From: Conexibacter stalactiti
GTDB lineage: Bacteria; Actinomycetota; Thermoleophilia; Solirubrobacterales; Solirubrobacteraceae
Length of the DNA: 64,000 nucleotides
Assembly: GCF_035967765.1 (NCBI RefSeq)
Contig: NZ_JAYWIT010000018.1
Reading direction: 5' to 3' (one strand)
Shown here one piece after another: positions 25,251 through 33,930 of the stretch; within the stretch, counting starts at the first letter, position 1; every line of letters begins with the position of its first letter. The notes under the pieces are model-generated. The model saw only the letters and a list, made by a program, of their open reading frames with translations. It had not been told where the DNA came from and searched no databases. The position numbers and the translations under genes are program-made.

Positions 25251-25366
25251 TCGAACCCGCCTGGCGCGTCCGCGCGCAACCTCCTCAAGTCTCCCCCACG
25301 ACGGGCGATACCTGAGCTGAGACGTCGTACGAACGGCGTAAGGCCCAGCCACGGAGGCTCCCGCAG

Positions 25367-25672
25367 ATGAAGGTCCGTTCCCGCAGTGCCCTGCTCGCGC
25401 TCGTGCTCGCCGGCGGCCTCGCCGTCGCGGGCTGCGGCGGCACCGTGATCGACAAGGACAAGGCGGACGAGTTCGCCGAGAAGAACCTGGTCGGCGGCGA
25501 CGTGAGAGAGGTCTCCGTCGACTGCCCCGACGACGTCGACGCGAAGAAGGGCACGAGCTTCCGCTGCGACGTCGTGATCGACGGCGAGAGAGGCGTGCTG
25601 ACGATGCACATCACCAGCGACGAGGGCAACGTCGAGTACGACCTCGCCAGAGACCTCAGAGCGAGCAGATGA
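25367..25672 (+). CDS. DUF4333 lipoprotein
   Basis: A 101-residue lipoprotein with a signal peptide ending in lipobox LAVAGC at about residue 23, then one DUF4333-like domain. The domain starts at a membrane-proximal helix (IDKDKADEFAEKNL) and has a conserved disulphide pair (VDCPDDVDAKKGTSFRCDVV). Such domains occur in many actinobacterial secreted proteins and have no known function. Its stop overlaps the next gene's start (ATGA), which encodes a two-domain relative. Confidence 0.85.
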   Translation: MKVRSRSALLALVLAGGLAVAGCGGTVIDKDKADEFAEKNLVGGDVREVSVDCPDDVDAKKGTSFRCDVVIDGERGVLTMHITSDEGNVEYDLARDLRASR

Positions 25673-26226
25673 CCCGCCCCCTCATCCGCGCCGCACTGGC
25701 CGCCCTGCTCGCGAGCGCCGCGCTCGCCGTCGCCGGCTGCGGCGCGAGCGTCACCGTCGGCGGCATCACGATCGACCACGAGAAGGCCCAGAAGATGGTC
25801 GTCGACAACCTCAGCGGCAACGGTGAGCAGATCAGCGCCAGAGCGGCCGTCTGCCCCGAGGACGTCGACGCCGAGAAGGGCGCGACCTTCGACTGCGCCG
25901 TGACGTGGGAGAACGGCGGCAGAGGCAGCGCCACCGTCCACATCGACTCCGACGACGGCGACGTCAGCTTCACCACCGCCGACGTGACCTTCCCGGCCGC
26001 CGCGATCGACCCCGCCGAGACCGAGGCGTTCGTGCGCGAGAACATGACCTTCAAGACGGGCGAGAGAGCCGTGGTCGACTGCCCCGACGGCATCGTCTCG
26101 ACACCCGGCACGTCCTTCAGATGCGACCTCGACGTCGGCGGCTCCAAGGGCACGATCACGCTCCACATCACCTCGCGCGAGGGCGATGTGAGATTCACCG
26201 AGAGAGACGTCAGAGACGCCGCCTGA
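25669..26226 (+). CDS. Lipoprotein with two tandem DUF4333 domains
   Basis: A 185-residue lipoprotein with lipobox LAVAGC (about residue 24). It has two copies of the domain found singly upstream: first VCPEDVDAEKGATFDCAVTW, second DCPDGIVSTPGTSFRCDLDV. Each has the Cys pair and ends in a beta-strand motif of the HITSREGDVRF type. The pair of genes is one operon and looks like domain duplication. A 31-bp near-identical direct repeat begins at its stop codon. Confidence 0.85.
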   Translation: MTRPLIRAALAALLASAALAVAGCGASVTVGGITIDHEKAQKMVVDNLSGNGEQISARAAVCPEDVDAEKGATFDCAVTWENGGRGSATVHIDSDDGDVSFTTADVTFPAAAIDPAETEAFVRENMTFKTGERAVVDCPDGIVSTPGTSFRCDLDVGGSKGTITLHITSREGDVRFTERDVRDAA

Positions 26227-26291
26227 CGGCAGGCCGCGCAGCGCCCGGCGCGAGCGGGCCGCCTGACGGCAGGCCGCGCCGCGCCCGGCGC
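26221..26291. repeat. Tandem duplication covering a stop codon
   Basis: Positions 26221-26251 and 26261-26291 are 31-bp direct repeats with one mismatch and a 40-bp period. The first copy contains the DUF4333 gene stop. Each copy can form a small GCCTG/CAGGC hairpin. Confidence 0.8.
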
Positions 26292-26312
26292 CGGGCGGAT
26301 AGGCTCGGCGCG

Positions 26313-26666
26313 ATGGCGCGCTACACGCTCACCGTCCGCGACGGCCCGCGCGTCGAGCGCGACCGCTTCGACGCGCTCGAGGCGGCGCTCGACGCGCTGC
26401 AGGCACGCGTGCTGACGCTCGGCGCACGGCCGCCGCGCAAGCCGGTCGACATCCGCACGCGCAGATTCGAGCCGGTCGCCCAGGTCGTCGCGCGCGCCGA
26501 GCTGAGCGGGCCGGAGCGCTTCCTGCCGCGGATCCGCGCCGGCATCGACGTGCGCGGCGACGGCTCCGCGGAGGCGTGGACCGGCCGCGCCAGCCGCACC
26601 GTCGTGCAGCAGCAGGACGGCGAGTCGGCGCTCGCGGCGCTGCGGCGCGTGCTCACGGAGCGATGA
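26313..26666 (+). CDS. Conserved-looking small protein, unknown function
   Basis: A 117-residue soluble protein starting at ATG 26313 (MARYTLTVRDGPRVERDRFD). It is mixed alpha/beta in character with no signal or membrane segment. It contains RFEPVAQVVARAELSGPERF and ends in a helix (SALAALRRVLTER). I do not recognise a family. Coding is supported by strong G/C third positions in this frame and by its end meeting a convergent gene at a long hairpin. Confidence 0.65.
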   Translation: MARYTLTVRDGPRVERDRFDALEAALDALQARVLTLGARPPRKPVDIRTRRFEPVAQVVARAELSGPERFLPRIRAGIDVRGDGSAEAWTGRASRTVVQQQDGESALAALRRVLTER

Positions 26667-26710
26667 GCGCGGATCTGTGCACCGCCCGGGTGCACAGATC
26701 CGCGCTCATC
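26662..26710. terminator. Perfect 22-bp-arm hairpin at a convergent junction
   Basis: Arms 26662-26683 and 26689-26710 are perfectly complementary around a 5-nt loop (GCCCG). The element covers the stop codons of both flanking genes. There is no T-tract on either side. It acts plausibly as a bidirectional terminator, or is a dispersed palindromic element that came to lie there. Confidence 0.7.
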
Positions 26711-27566
26711 CGCGCTCGGTGGGCGTCAGCTCAGCGCGCGTGAGCTGGCGGCCGTACGGGCCGCGGCCCGTCACGCACCACGCACCGCAGCGGGCGGCGA
26801 GCAGGACCGCGCCCTCGATCCCGAGGCCGGCGCCGAGCCCGTAGGCGAGCGCGCCGGCGAACGAGTCGCCGCAGCCGTAGGCGTCGACCGGCGGCCCCGG
26901 CGGCGCGACCGGCTTCCAGCTGCCGCTGCTGCCGTCGGCGCCGCTCCAGCGGCCGCCGCGGGCGCCGTCGGTCAGCACCGTCCAGCGCGCGCCGTCGCCG
27001 AAGGCGGCGATCCCGGCGCGCTCCTTCTCGTCGCGCACGCTGCCGACGAGCACGTCGGGCACGACGCCGCCGGCCAGCAGCCCTTCGGGCGCGCGGCCGG
27101 TCGCGACGAGGAAGCGGGCGCGGCGGGCGGCGCGGGCGGCCTCGGCGTCGCCGCCGGTGTAGTAGACGCCGTCGACGTCGTCGAGCCGCTCCCACGGCAG
27201 CGGATCGGCGCCGTGCGGGACGAGCCGCTCGCCGAGCACGGTGATCGTCCGCTCGGCATTGGCGTCGACGTGCGTGAAGGCGCGCCGCTGCGGCACCCCG
27301 CGCGTCGTGGAGTGGACCGTCAGGCCGTGCTCGTCGCGCAGCTCGGCGACGCTGCGGCGGCCGAGCTCGTCGTCGCCGACGACGGTGAAGAAGTCGGCCG
27401 CGCCGGCCAGCTGCCGCAGCTGCACCGCGGCGACCGCGCCGCCGCCCGCGGGGACGGCGAAGTGCTCGCGCGCGGTGACGATCTCGCCGGGTGCTGGCAG
27501 ATGGTCGACGAGCGCGAAGTCGAGCCACTCGATGTGGCCGACCACGGCGACCTTCGGCGCGCTCAC
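26706..27566 (-). CDS. PfkB-family carbohydrate kinase
   Basis: A 286-residue ribokinase/PfkB-type sugar kinase. The N-terminal VAVVGHIEWLDFALVDHLPA and AVPAGGGAVAAVQLRQLAG form the substrate side. The C-terminal signature VDAYGCGDSFAGALAYGL contains the catalytic Asp, replacing the commoner DTTGAGDAF. The GTG at 27566 overlaps the stop of the protease-like gene upstream (GTGA). The substrate is unknown. Confidence 0.88.
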   Translation of the reverse strand: MSAPKVAVVGHIEWLDFALVDHLPAPGEIVTAREHFAVPAGGGAVAAVQLRQLAGAADFFTVVGDDELGRRSVAELRDEHGLTVHSTTRGVPQRRAFTHVDANAERTITVLGERLVPHGADPLPWERLDDVDGVYYTGGDAEAARAARRARFLVATGRAPEGLLAGGVVPDVLVGSVRDEKERAGIAAFGDGARWTVLTDGARGGRWSGADGSSGSWKPVAPPGPPVDAYGCGDSFAGALAYGLGAGLGIEGAVLLAARCGAWCVTGRGPYGRQLTRAELTPTERG

Positions 27567-28288
27567 AGGACGAGCGTCCCGCCGTGGGCGCGCAGCCACG
27601 CCTGGTGGACGCGGTAGTCGGGCCAGCGGTCGGCCAGCAGCGCCCAGAAGCGCGGCGAGTGGTCCATCACCTCGAGGTGGCAGACCTCGTGCCAGACGAC
27701 GTAGTCGAGCACCGGCGCCGGCGCCAGCAGCAGCCGCCAGTTGAACGACATCCCACCGGTCGTCGAGCAGCTCGCCCAGCGGGTTCTCTGGCCGCGGATC
27801 GTCAGCTTCGAGTAGTAGCTGCCCGCCTGCGCGGTGGCGGCGTCGAGGCGCGGCGCGATCTCGGCGGCGGCGCGGCGGCGGTACCAGCGCTCCAGCGCCT
27901 CGCGCGGGTCGGGCCCGTCCGGCATCGGCGCGGGCACGAGCAGCGTCTCGCCGCGGCGGTGCACGCGGCTGCGGCCGGGCTCGGCGATCAGCGCGAGCGT
28001 CTCGCCGAGGTACGGCACGGTCGCGCCGCGCGCGGCGACCTGGGCGCGCGCACGCTCCAGCTCGGCGATCCGCCGCTCGATCCACGGTCGCAGCTGGCGG
28101 ATCGCGGCGGCCGCCTCGCGCTCGGCGCTGCGGCGCGGCAGCACCACCTCGACGCCGTGCTGCTCGTCGACCCGCACGCGCACACGACGGGCGCGATCGG
28201 AGCGCCGCACGCGATAGGAGATGTCGCCTTCCACACGGGTCACCGCGATGAGGGTACGCTGGCGGCGGGATGGAGCGCTGGCGGGCAC
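27563..28288 (-). CDS. YgjP-like (DUF45) zinc metallopeptidase
   Basis: A 241-residue protein of the YgjP/M48-related family. The zinc motif is VVWHEVCHLEVMDHSPRFW, with HExxH and the downstream His. The preceding TRWASCSTTGGMSFNWRL is a diagnostic stretch for the family. The N-terminus has SYRVRRSDRARRVRVRVD. The GTG start at 28288 lacks a good ribosome site; a GTG at 28243 is possible. Family function is uncertain (SprT/WLM-like protease). It is translationally coupled to the sugar kinase. Confidence 0.87.
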   Translation of the reverse strand: MPASAPSRRQRTLIAVTRVEGDISYRVRRSDRARRVRVRVDEQHGVEVVLPRRSAEREAAAAIRQLRPWIERRIAELERARAQVAARGATVPYLGETLALIAEPGRSRVHRRGETLLVPAPMPDGPDPREALERWYRRRAAAEIAPRLDAATAQAGSYYSKLTIRGQRTRWASCSTTGGMSFNWRLLLAPAPVLDYVVWHEVCHLEVMDHSPRFWALLADRWPDYRVHQAWLRAHGGTLVL

Positions 28289-28364
28289 GACTTCGATCCC
28301 GCATCAGCAGTACGGCACACCTGTTTGCCATACATCACCGCCTAAGTTCTGGTAGTTAATCCCC

Positions 28365-30863
28365 ATGGCGCTTCGCACACGTTCGGGGGAACGTGCGGTG
28401 GCCGACGCGGAACTTCCGCCTAGACGCTCGCTCGCCCCTGCTTGGGAACGCACGGTCGCGATCATGGCCGCGCATCAGACGGCTGTCGCGGCCGGGCTCT
28501 TCGCGGTCCTCGTGCTGATCTATCTCTGGCCGGCGCTGGTCGGCGGAGGCGTGCTCACGTCAACGTCGCTGCTCTATCAGTGGGCGCCGTGGCAGCAGGC
28601 GATGCCCGCCGACATGTCGAGCTACTACAACCTCGCGCTCAGCGACGTTCCGATGTCGTACCTCCCCTGGGACGTGCTTGCGCGCGACCTGATCCGCAGC
28701 GGGACGTTTCCGGCGTGGAATCAGCACGCGCTCGCCGGAACCCCTCTGTTCGCGAACGCCTCGGTCGCATGGCTGAGCCCGTTCAGCGTGCCCCTCTGGG
28801 TCTTCCCGCTCAAGTACGGGCTCGGCGTCGCCGCAGCAGCGAAGCTGTGGGCGGCCGCCTTCGGTACCTACCTGCTGGTGCGCGAGCTTCGGCTCGGCTT
28901 CTGGCCGGGGATCGTCGCCGGCACCAGCTTTGCGCTCTGCAGCTTCGACGTGGTGTGGCTCAGCCACGGGGCGCATGTGTCAGCTGGGGCGCTGCTGCCG
29001 TGGCTGCTGTGGCTGACCGAGCGGATCATGCGGGACCGACGGCTCTCGAACGGGATCCCCCTCGCCCTGCTGGTCGCTGTCACGCAGTTCAGCGGCCACC
29101 CCGGCACGCAGCTGCACGTTCTCGCCTTCACGCTGCTGTACGCGATCGGACGCGCCGTGGCAGTGCGCGACGCCGGTCCGCGCGAGATCCTGCTCCGACT
29201 TGGCACGATCGTGGCGTCGCTCGCGTCGGGCACGCTCGTCGCGGCCGTCGTACTGCTGCCCGCACAGCTCGCCGCGGCGGGGACCGCCGGCGAGGTGGCC
29301 CGCCGCAACGGCGCGAGCGCCCTGCCGGGCTCGACACTGCCGCTGGAGGCGATGCGCGCGGTGCCCTTCCCGGACTGGTGGGGGCGACCGAGCGAAAATC
29401 TCATAAGAGGCCCGGCGAACTACAACGAGCGTGCGTTGTACGGTGGCGCAGTCGCGACGGTCCTCGCGCTCGTCGCGCTGCTCGCCCCGGACGGCTGGCC
29501 GCGCAAAGCGCCGTTCGTCGCGCTCGGCGCGGTCGGCCTCGCGGTCGCGTTTGACCTCGCGCCGATGCGCGACCTCTTCAACGCGCTGCCGTTGTTCGAC
29601 CATGTCCAGAACCAGCGCCTGCTGCTGTGGTTCCTGCTGGCGATCGCCGTCCTGGCCGCCTTCGGCCTGGAACGGGTGTTGAGCAAGGAGCGACAATGGC
29701 CGACCTGGACCGCGCTCGCGGGAGCAGGGCTCGTGGCGATCGCCGGTCTCAGCGCCCTTCAGCTCGAGGGCGGTGACGTCGGCGACGCTTTCCACCGCTT
29801 GACGTCGCGCTTCGCGGCGACGACCGACGGCGCGCTCGCGCTCGCCAGCGTCCTGCGCTGGATCCTGTTGGCCGGCGTGCTGGCCGGTCTCTGCCTGCTC
29901 GTCCGACGCCAGACGAGACACCGTGCCGCCATCGGCGCTGCGATCGCCCTGCTGGCAGCGATCGACATGCTGTCGTTCGCTGCCGGGTACCAGCCGATCA
30001 CCCCGTCCGCCACAGCGTTCCCGCCGCGTACACCGGCGATCGCCTTCCTGCAGAGACGCATCGACGAGGGACGGATAGTCGGCACCGGCTACGCACTCGC
30101 GAGCGACTGGTCGACGACCTACGGGCTGCGCGACGCGCGAGGCTACGACGCGCCACAGCCGAGCTTGCGCTACCTCCGCCTCTGGAGAGCGCTCAACCAG
30201 ACGCAGCAGGGATGGCAGCCGCTCGACCTCCGGGGCGTCGCGTCAGAGTCGGCCGGGATACTCGGCGCGCTCGGCGTCCGCTACGTGGTGACCGAGCCCA
30301 AGACCCTGCTCGACGAAGGCCGCTCGTCGCGCCTGCGCAGCGCCTACAGCGGCACCGACGCGAAGATCTACCGCAACGAAGTCGCCGCGCCGCGTGTCGT
30401 CGTGGCGCGCGACGTCGTGCTGGCCGCCGACGAGGACGAGGAGTTCGCCGGCGTCGTCGCCGATGGGTTCGACCCGCGACGCACCGTCGTGGCGCGCACG
30501 GACGACCTGCCGCCCGGAGTGGCAGCCGACCAACTCGCCGGCGCCGGCAGCGCCCACGTCGTCGACGAGGAGAACGCACGCGTCACGATCCGCACCGAGA
30601 CCGACGCACAGGCGCTGGTGATGCTCGGCGACGCATGGGCGCCGGGCTGGAAAGTGACCGTGGACGGCCGGCCCGCGAGACAGGTCCGCTCGGATCTCGT
30701 GATGCGCGGAGTCGTGGTCCCGGCCGGCGTTCACGAGGTGGAGTGGAGCTACTCCGTTCCAGGGTTGCGTGCGGGAGCCGTCGCAAGCACGGTCGGTGTC
30801 GTCGTGCTGCTGGCGTGGGCAGGAGCAGCTCTCGTGTCGCGCCGTCGCACCCAGGCGCGATAA
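28365..30863 (+). CDS. YfhO-family large membrane protein
   Basis: An 832-residue protein with about 12-13 membrane helices from residue 35 to 560 and a soluble C-terminal part that returns to the membrane at the end (AVASTVGVVVLLAWAGAALV). Family-like features are the early TSTSLLYQWAPWQQ and PAWNQHALAGTPLFANA and the late MLGDAWAPGWKVTVDG with VVPAGVHEVEWSY. YfhO proteins are thought to act in glycosylation of lipoteichoic acid or other envelope polymers. Codon use is a little looser than in its neighbours, with more A- and T-ending codons. It has its own start region 76 bp from a divergent gene, with TAAGTT as a possible -10. Confidence 0.85.
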   Translation: MALRTRSGERAVADAELPPRRSLAPAWERTVAIMAAHQTAVAAGLFAVLVLIYLWPALVGGGVLTSTSLLYQWAPWQQAMPADMSSYYNLALSDVPMSYLPWDVLARDLIRSGTFPAWNQHALAGTPLFANASVAWLSPFSVPLWVFPLKYGLGVAAAAKLWAAAFGTYLLVRELRLGFWPGIVAGTSFALCSFDVVWLSHGAHVSAGALLPWLLWLTERIMRDRRLSNGIPLALLVAVTQFSGHPGTQLHVLAFTLLYAIGRAVAVRDAGPREILLRLGTIVASLASGTLVAAVVLLPAQLAAAGTAGEVARRNGASALPGSTLPLEAMRAVPFPDWWGRPSENLIRGPANYNERALYGGAVATVLALVALLAPDGWPRKAPFVALGAVGLAVAFDLAPMRDLFNALPLFDHVQNQRLLLWFLLAIAVLAAFGLERVLSKERQWPTWTALAGAGLVAIAGLSALQLEGGDVGDAFHRLTSRFAATTDGALALASVLRWILLAGVLAGLCLLVRRQTRHRAAIGAAIALLAAIDMLSFAAGYQPITPSATAFPPRTPAIAFLQRRIDEGRIVGTGYALASDWSTTYGLRDARGYDAPQPSLRYLRLWRALNQTQQGWQPLDLRGVASESAGILGALGVRYVVTEPKTLLDEGRSSRLRSAYSGTDAKIYRNEVAAPRVVVARDVVLAADEDEEFAGVVADGFDPRRTVVARTDDLPPGVAADQLAGAGSAHVVDEENARVTIRTETDAQALVMLGDAWAPGWKVTVDGRPARQVRSDLVMRGVVVPAGVHEVEWSYSVPGLRAGAVASTVGVVVLLAWAGAALVSRRRTQAR

Positions 30864-30873
30864 TGCGCCCGAT

Positions 30874-31161
30874 ATGGAGCGCTGGCGCGTAGAGCTTCCA
30901 CGTGGCGTCGAGCCGCCGTTCGAGGTGTTCGTCAACGGCGTGCTGCAGAGAGCGGGGGAGGACTACGAGGTCGCCGACGGCGTGCTGCTGTTCGACAGAC
31001 CGCTGGCGCAGGAGGGCAGATTGGGCTTCTGGCGCTGGTTCTGGGGTGCATGGGGCATAGGGACCTACCGCGCCCACCACACCGTCGACGTGCGCTACGA
31101 ACGCGGCGGGCGCAAGCTCGTCGCTCACGCGCTCAGAGCGCAGCCGCCGGAAAGGCCTTGA
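30874..31161 (+). CDS. Small conserved-looking protein, unknown function
   Basis: A 95-residue protein starting at ATG 30874 (MERWRVELPRGVEPPFEVFV). It reads as a small beta-rich fold (FVNGVLQRAGEDYEVADGVL) with an aromatic patch (GFWRWFWGAWGIG). No signal peptide. It begins 10 bp after the YfhO-like gene and may be co-transcribed. I do not recognise a named family. Confidence 0.65.
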   Translation: MERWRVELPRGVEPPFEVFVNGVLQRAGEDYEVADGVLLFDRPLAQEGRLGFWRWFWGAWGIGTYRAHHTVDVRYERGGRKLVAHALRAQPPERP

Positions 31162-31227
31162 CTCTTCCTCATTAGTCAGGTTTGCTGCGCAGCGGGGCCG
31201 GTCCAGCAGACCACCACTGACAAGGGG

Positions 31228-32154
31228 ATGAAGATGAGGAAGACCACGCGCGCGGCCGCCGGCCGCGTTGCCCTGTTCGCGCTGCTCGCGGCGCTGCTGA
31301 CGCTCGTCGTCGCACCGGCCGCACGGGCCGACCTGCCGGTCGTCTACAACTTCCCGACCGCGCTCGCGATCGGCTCGGTCGCGCCGAACACCGATCCACC
31401 CGGCTCCAACGACTTCGGCTGCAGACCAAGCGCCGCGCACCCGCGCCCGGTCGTGCTCGTGCACGGGACGGTCGAGAACAAGTTCATCAACTGGAACGCG
31501 CTGTCGCCGCTGCTGAAGAACAACGGCTACTGCGTCTTCGCGCTCAACTACGGCGCCTATCTGCCCGGCTCCTACCTCGGGCTCTCGCACATCCCCGACT
31601 CCGCCAGAGAGCTGTCGGCGTACGTCGACAGAGTGCTGTCGTCGACCGGCGCCAGAGAGGTCGACATCGTCGGCCACTCGCAGGGCGGGATGATGCCGCG
31701 CTGGTACATCAAGTACCTCGGCGGCGCCGCGAAGGTCGACAAGCTCGTCGGCCTGACGCCGTCGAACCACGGCACGACGCTGCTCGGGATCTCGACGCTC
31801 GGCAGATTCATCCCCGGCGCGAGCGCGATCCTCAACGCCGGCGCGCCGGCGCTCGAGGACCAGCGGCTCGGCTCGACGTTCAACAGAACGCTCGACGCGG
31901 GCGGCGACACGATAGCCGGCGTCACCTACACGGTGATCGCGTCGAGATACGACGAGGTCGTGACGCCGTACACGCAGAGCTTCCTCAGCGGCGCGACCAA
32001 CATCACGCTGCAGAGCGGCTGCATCATCAACCTGACCGAGCACCTCGGCGTCTCCTATGACCGCCGGGCGCTGCGGCTGACGCTCAACGCGCTCGACCCG
32101 TCGACGGCGAGAACGCCGCCGTGCGTGCCGACGCTGCCGGGGGTCGGGGGCTGA
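31228..32154 (+). CDS. Secreted alpha/beta-fold lipase
   Basis: A 308-residue extracellular lipase or esterase. A Sec signal peptide of about 34 residues ends ARA. Residues about 74-81 (PVVLVHGT) form the oxyanion strand. The nucleophile is Ser151 in VGHSQGGMMPRWYIKYLGG. The acid probably lies in SRYDEVVTP and the His in LTEHLGVSYD. A Cys pair (64, 102) may bridge. It resembles actinobacterial triacylglycerol lipases. ATG 31234 has better spacing to AGGGG than 31228; both are possible. Confidence 0.9.
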   Translation: MKMRKTTRAAAGRVALFALLAALLTLVVAPAARADLPVVYNFPTALAIGSVAPNTDPPGSNDFGCRPSAAHPRPVVLVHGTVENKFINWNALSPLLKNNGYCVFALNYGAYLPGSYLGLSHIPDSARELSAYVDRVLSSTGAREVDIVGHSQGGMMPRWYIKYLGGAAKVDKLVGLTPSNHGTTLLGISTLGRFIPGASAILNAGAPALEDQRLGSTFNRTLDAGGDTIAGVTYTVIASRYDEVVTPYTQSFLSGATNITLQSGCIINLTEHLGVSYDRRALRLTLNALDPSTARTPPCVPTLPGVGG

Positions 32155-32162
32155 CGCCCCTT

Positions 32163-32211
32163 GCGAGTTCCACGGCGGCGTCGCGCGCCGCGTGATGCCC
32201 GTGGAACTCGC
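32163..32211. terminator. Stem-loop between lipase and metF
   Basis: GCGAGTTCCACG (32163-32174) and CGTGGAACTCGC (32200-32211) form perfect 12-bp arms around a 25-nt GC-rich loop that can fold again. It lies between two converging genes, 9 bp after the lipase stop and 2 bp before the metF stop. Confidence 0.6.
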
Positions 32212-32213
32212 GG

Positions 32214-33140
32214 CTAGGCAGTAGCCAACCGCAACGCGGGATCGGTTCCGGCGCCCTTCTCCCAAGGGCGCTGGAGCCGCAGCGCGGAGAGGATCGCGCG
32301 CGTCGCCGGCGAGCGGTTGATCGTGTAGAAGTGGATGCCGGGCGCGCCGTTGGCGAGCAGCTCGGCGCACTGCAGCGTCGCGTAGGCGACGCCCAGCTCC
32401 GCGACCGCCTCCTCGTCGTCGCCGCGCGCCTCCAGCGCCGCCAGCAGCGCCGGCGGGATCGTCGAGCCGCCGAGCGCGGTCATCCGCTTGATCCCGGCGG
32501 TCGAGATGATCGGCATGATGCCCGGCACGATCGGCACGTCGATGCCGGCCGCCCGCGCATCCTCGACGAAGCGGTAGTAGACGGCGTTGTCGAAGAACAG
32601 CTGCGTGATCAGCACGCGCGCGCCGGCGTCGACCTTCTCCTTCAGGTGCGCGAGGTCGGTCGCGCGGTCGGGCGCCTCGGTGTGGACCTCGGGGTAGCAG
32701 GCGCCGACGAGGCACATCCGCGGGTAGCCGGCGGCGACGAGCTTCGTCAGGTCGGTCGCGAAGGCGAGGCCGTTCTCGGTCGCTCTGAACTCGGTCTCGC
32801 CTCTCGGCGGGTCGCCGCGCAGCGCCAGCACGTTCTCGATCCCCGCCGCCTGCATCTGTCGCAGCGCGGCGTGCAGGTCGTCGGTCGTCGCGCCGACGCA
32901 GGTGAAGTGCGCCATCGCCTCGAGATCGTGGTTGGCGCGGATTCTGGAGACGATGTCGATCGTCTTGGAGCGGGTCGAGCCGCCCGCGCCCCACGTGACG
33001 GAGACGAACGCCGGCTCCAGCGGCCGCAGCGCCTCCAACGCCTCGAACAGTCTCCGCTCGCCATCCTCGGTCTTCGGCGGGAAGAACTCGAAGGAGAAGA
33101 CCGGGTCTCCCCCGGCGGCGATGATCTCGTCGATGCGCAT
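32214..33140 (-). CDS. metF: 5,10-methylenetetrahydrofolate reductase
   Basis: A 308-residue flavoprotein that makes 5-methyl-THF for methionine synthesis. The N-terminal SFEFFPPKTEDGERRL carries the catalytic Glu. FVSVTWGAGGSTRSKTIDIV, ALRGDPPRGE, LVGACYPEVHTEAPD and ARVLITQLFFDN are all hallmark segments. The C-terminal PGIHFYTINRSPATRAIL is also typical. It is the last gene of a minus-strand run with an acetyltransferase (9-bp gap) and a metallo-beta-lactamase-fold hydrolase. Confidence 0.95.
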   Translation of the reverse strand: MRIDEIIAAGGDPVFSFEFFPPKTEDGERRLFEALEALRPLEPAFVSVTWGAGGSTRSKTIDIVSRIRANHDLEAMAHFTCVGATTDDLHAALRQMQAAGIENVLALRGDPPRGETEFRATENGLAFATDLTKLVAAGYPRMCLVGACYPEVHTEAPDRATDLAHLKEKVDAGARVLITQLFFDNAVYYRFVEDARAAGIDVPIVPGIMPIISTAGIKRMTALGGSTIPPALLAALEARGDDEEAVAELGVAYATLQCAELLANGAPGIHFYTINRSPATRAILSALRLQRPWEKGAGTDPALRLATA

Positions 33141-33149
33141 GACGGAATT

Positions 33150-33926
33150 CTAGGCGAGCGCCTGCGCCGGAGTGCCCGGCGGCTCGTCCCACAGCCACAT
33201 CCCGAGGCGGCCGAGCGGCTCGTAGCCGAGTCCCGTGTAGAGCCGCTCGCCCTCGTAGCTGGACTCGAGCGTCGAGCTGCGCATCCCGCGCTCGCGCGCA
33301 TCGACCAGCGCCTGGTGCAGCAGCCGCGCGGCGAGGCCGCGGCGCTGGAACGACGGCTCGGTCGCGACCCACTGCACCATCGTGTTCTCGCCGTGGTCGA
33401 AGGTCACCAGGCACGCCGCCGGTCTGCCCTCGACGCGCGCCAGGTAGCGGTGGAAGCGGGGATCGCGCAGGCCGGCGAAGGCGGTCCCGAAAGCGCCCGG
33501 CAGCTCGTCGTTGGCGCGCTCGTTCAACGTCGTGATCTCGACCGGGTGGGGGTCGCGGTCGAGCGCGAACGGCACGCCGTCGGCCGGCTCACGCAGCGCG
33601 TCGAGTGAGAGCGCCATCGCCATCGGCTCGTACTCGCGGATGTGACCGGCGCGCTCCAGCAGCCGCACCGCCGCGTCCTCACCGGGCCGCGTCCACACCA
33701 TCCAGTGGCTGACGCCCGCCGCGCGGTACTCGTCGGTCAGCAGCGGCAGGCCGTCGCGCAGCGCGTCGTGGCCGTCGAAGACGACGCAGTTGACGATCGA
33801 CTGCGTCGGCGCGCTCGGGGTCATGAAGGCGGTCAGGCCGTCGCGCTCGATCACGCGACCGCCGGGCGAGGCGGGCGCCTCGACGCGGTAGAACTCGCGC
33901 AGCGTCGCTGTCAGCGTGCCGAGCAC
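33150..33926 (-). CDS. GNAT-family N-acetyltransferase
   Basis: A 258-residue protein with a variable N-terminal half and a C-terminal GNAT domain (VQWVATEPSFQRRGLAARLL carries the acetyl-CoA loop; SSTLESSYEGERLYTGLGYE is the final strand and helix). I chose GTG at 33926, 4 bp after the upstream stop. A GTG at 33968 would overlap that gene by 38 bp. The substrate is unknown. Confidence 0.82.
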   Translation of the reverse strand: MLGTLTATLREFYRVEAPASPGGRVIERDGLTAFMTPSAPTQSIVNCVVFDGHDALRDGLPLLTDEYRAAGVSHWMVWTRPGEDAAVRLLERAGHIREYEPMAMALSLDALREPADGVPFALDRDPHPVEITTLNERANDELPGAFGTAFAGLRDPRFHRYLARVEGRPAACLVTFDHGENTMVQWVATEPSFQRRGLAARLLHQALVDARERGMRSSTLESSYEGERLYTGLGYEPLGRLGMWLWDEPPGTPAQALA

Positions 33927-33930
33927 CGGG

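Noticed and set aside
28365..30863. Horizontal transfer of the YfhO-like gene because of looser codon use
   Set aside because: The shift is mild, there are no mobile genes or repeats at its ends, and neighbours are ordinary.
30583..33414. A 943-codon minus-strand frame over the lipase and metF region
   Set aside because: It crosses several real genes in the wrong frame and shows no recognisable domain.
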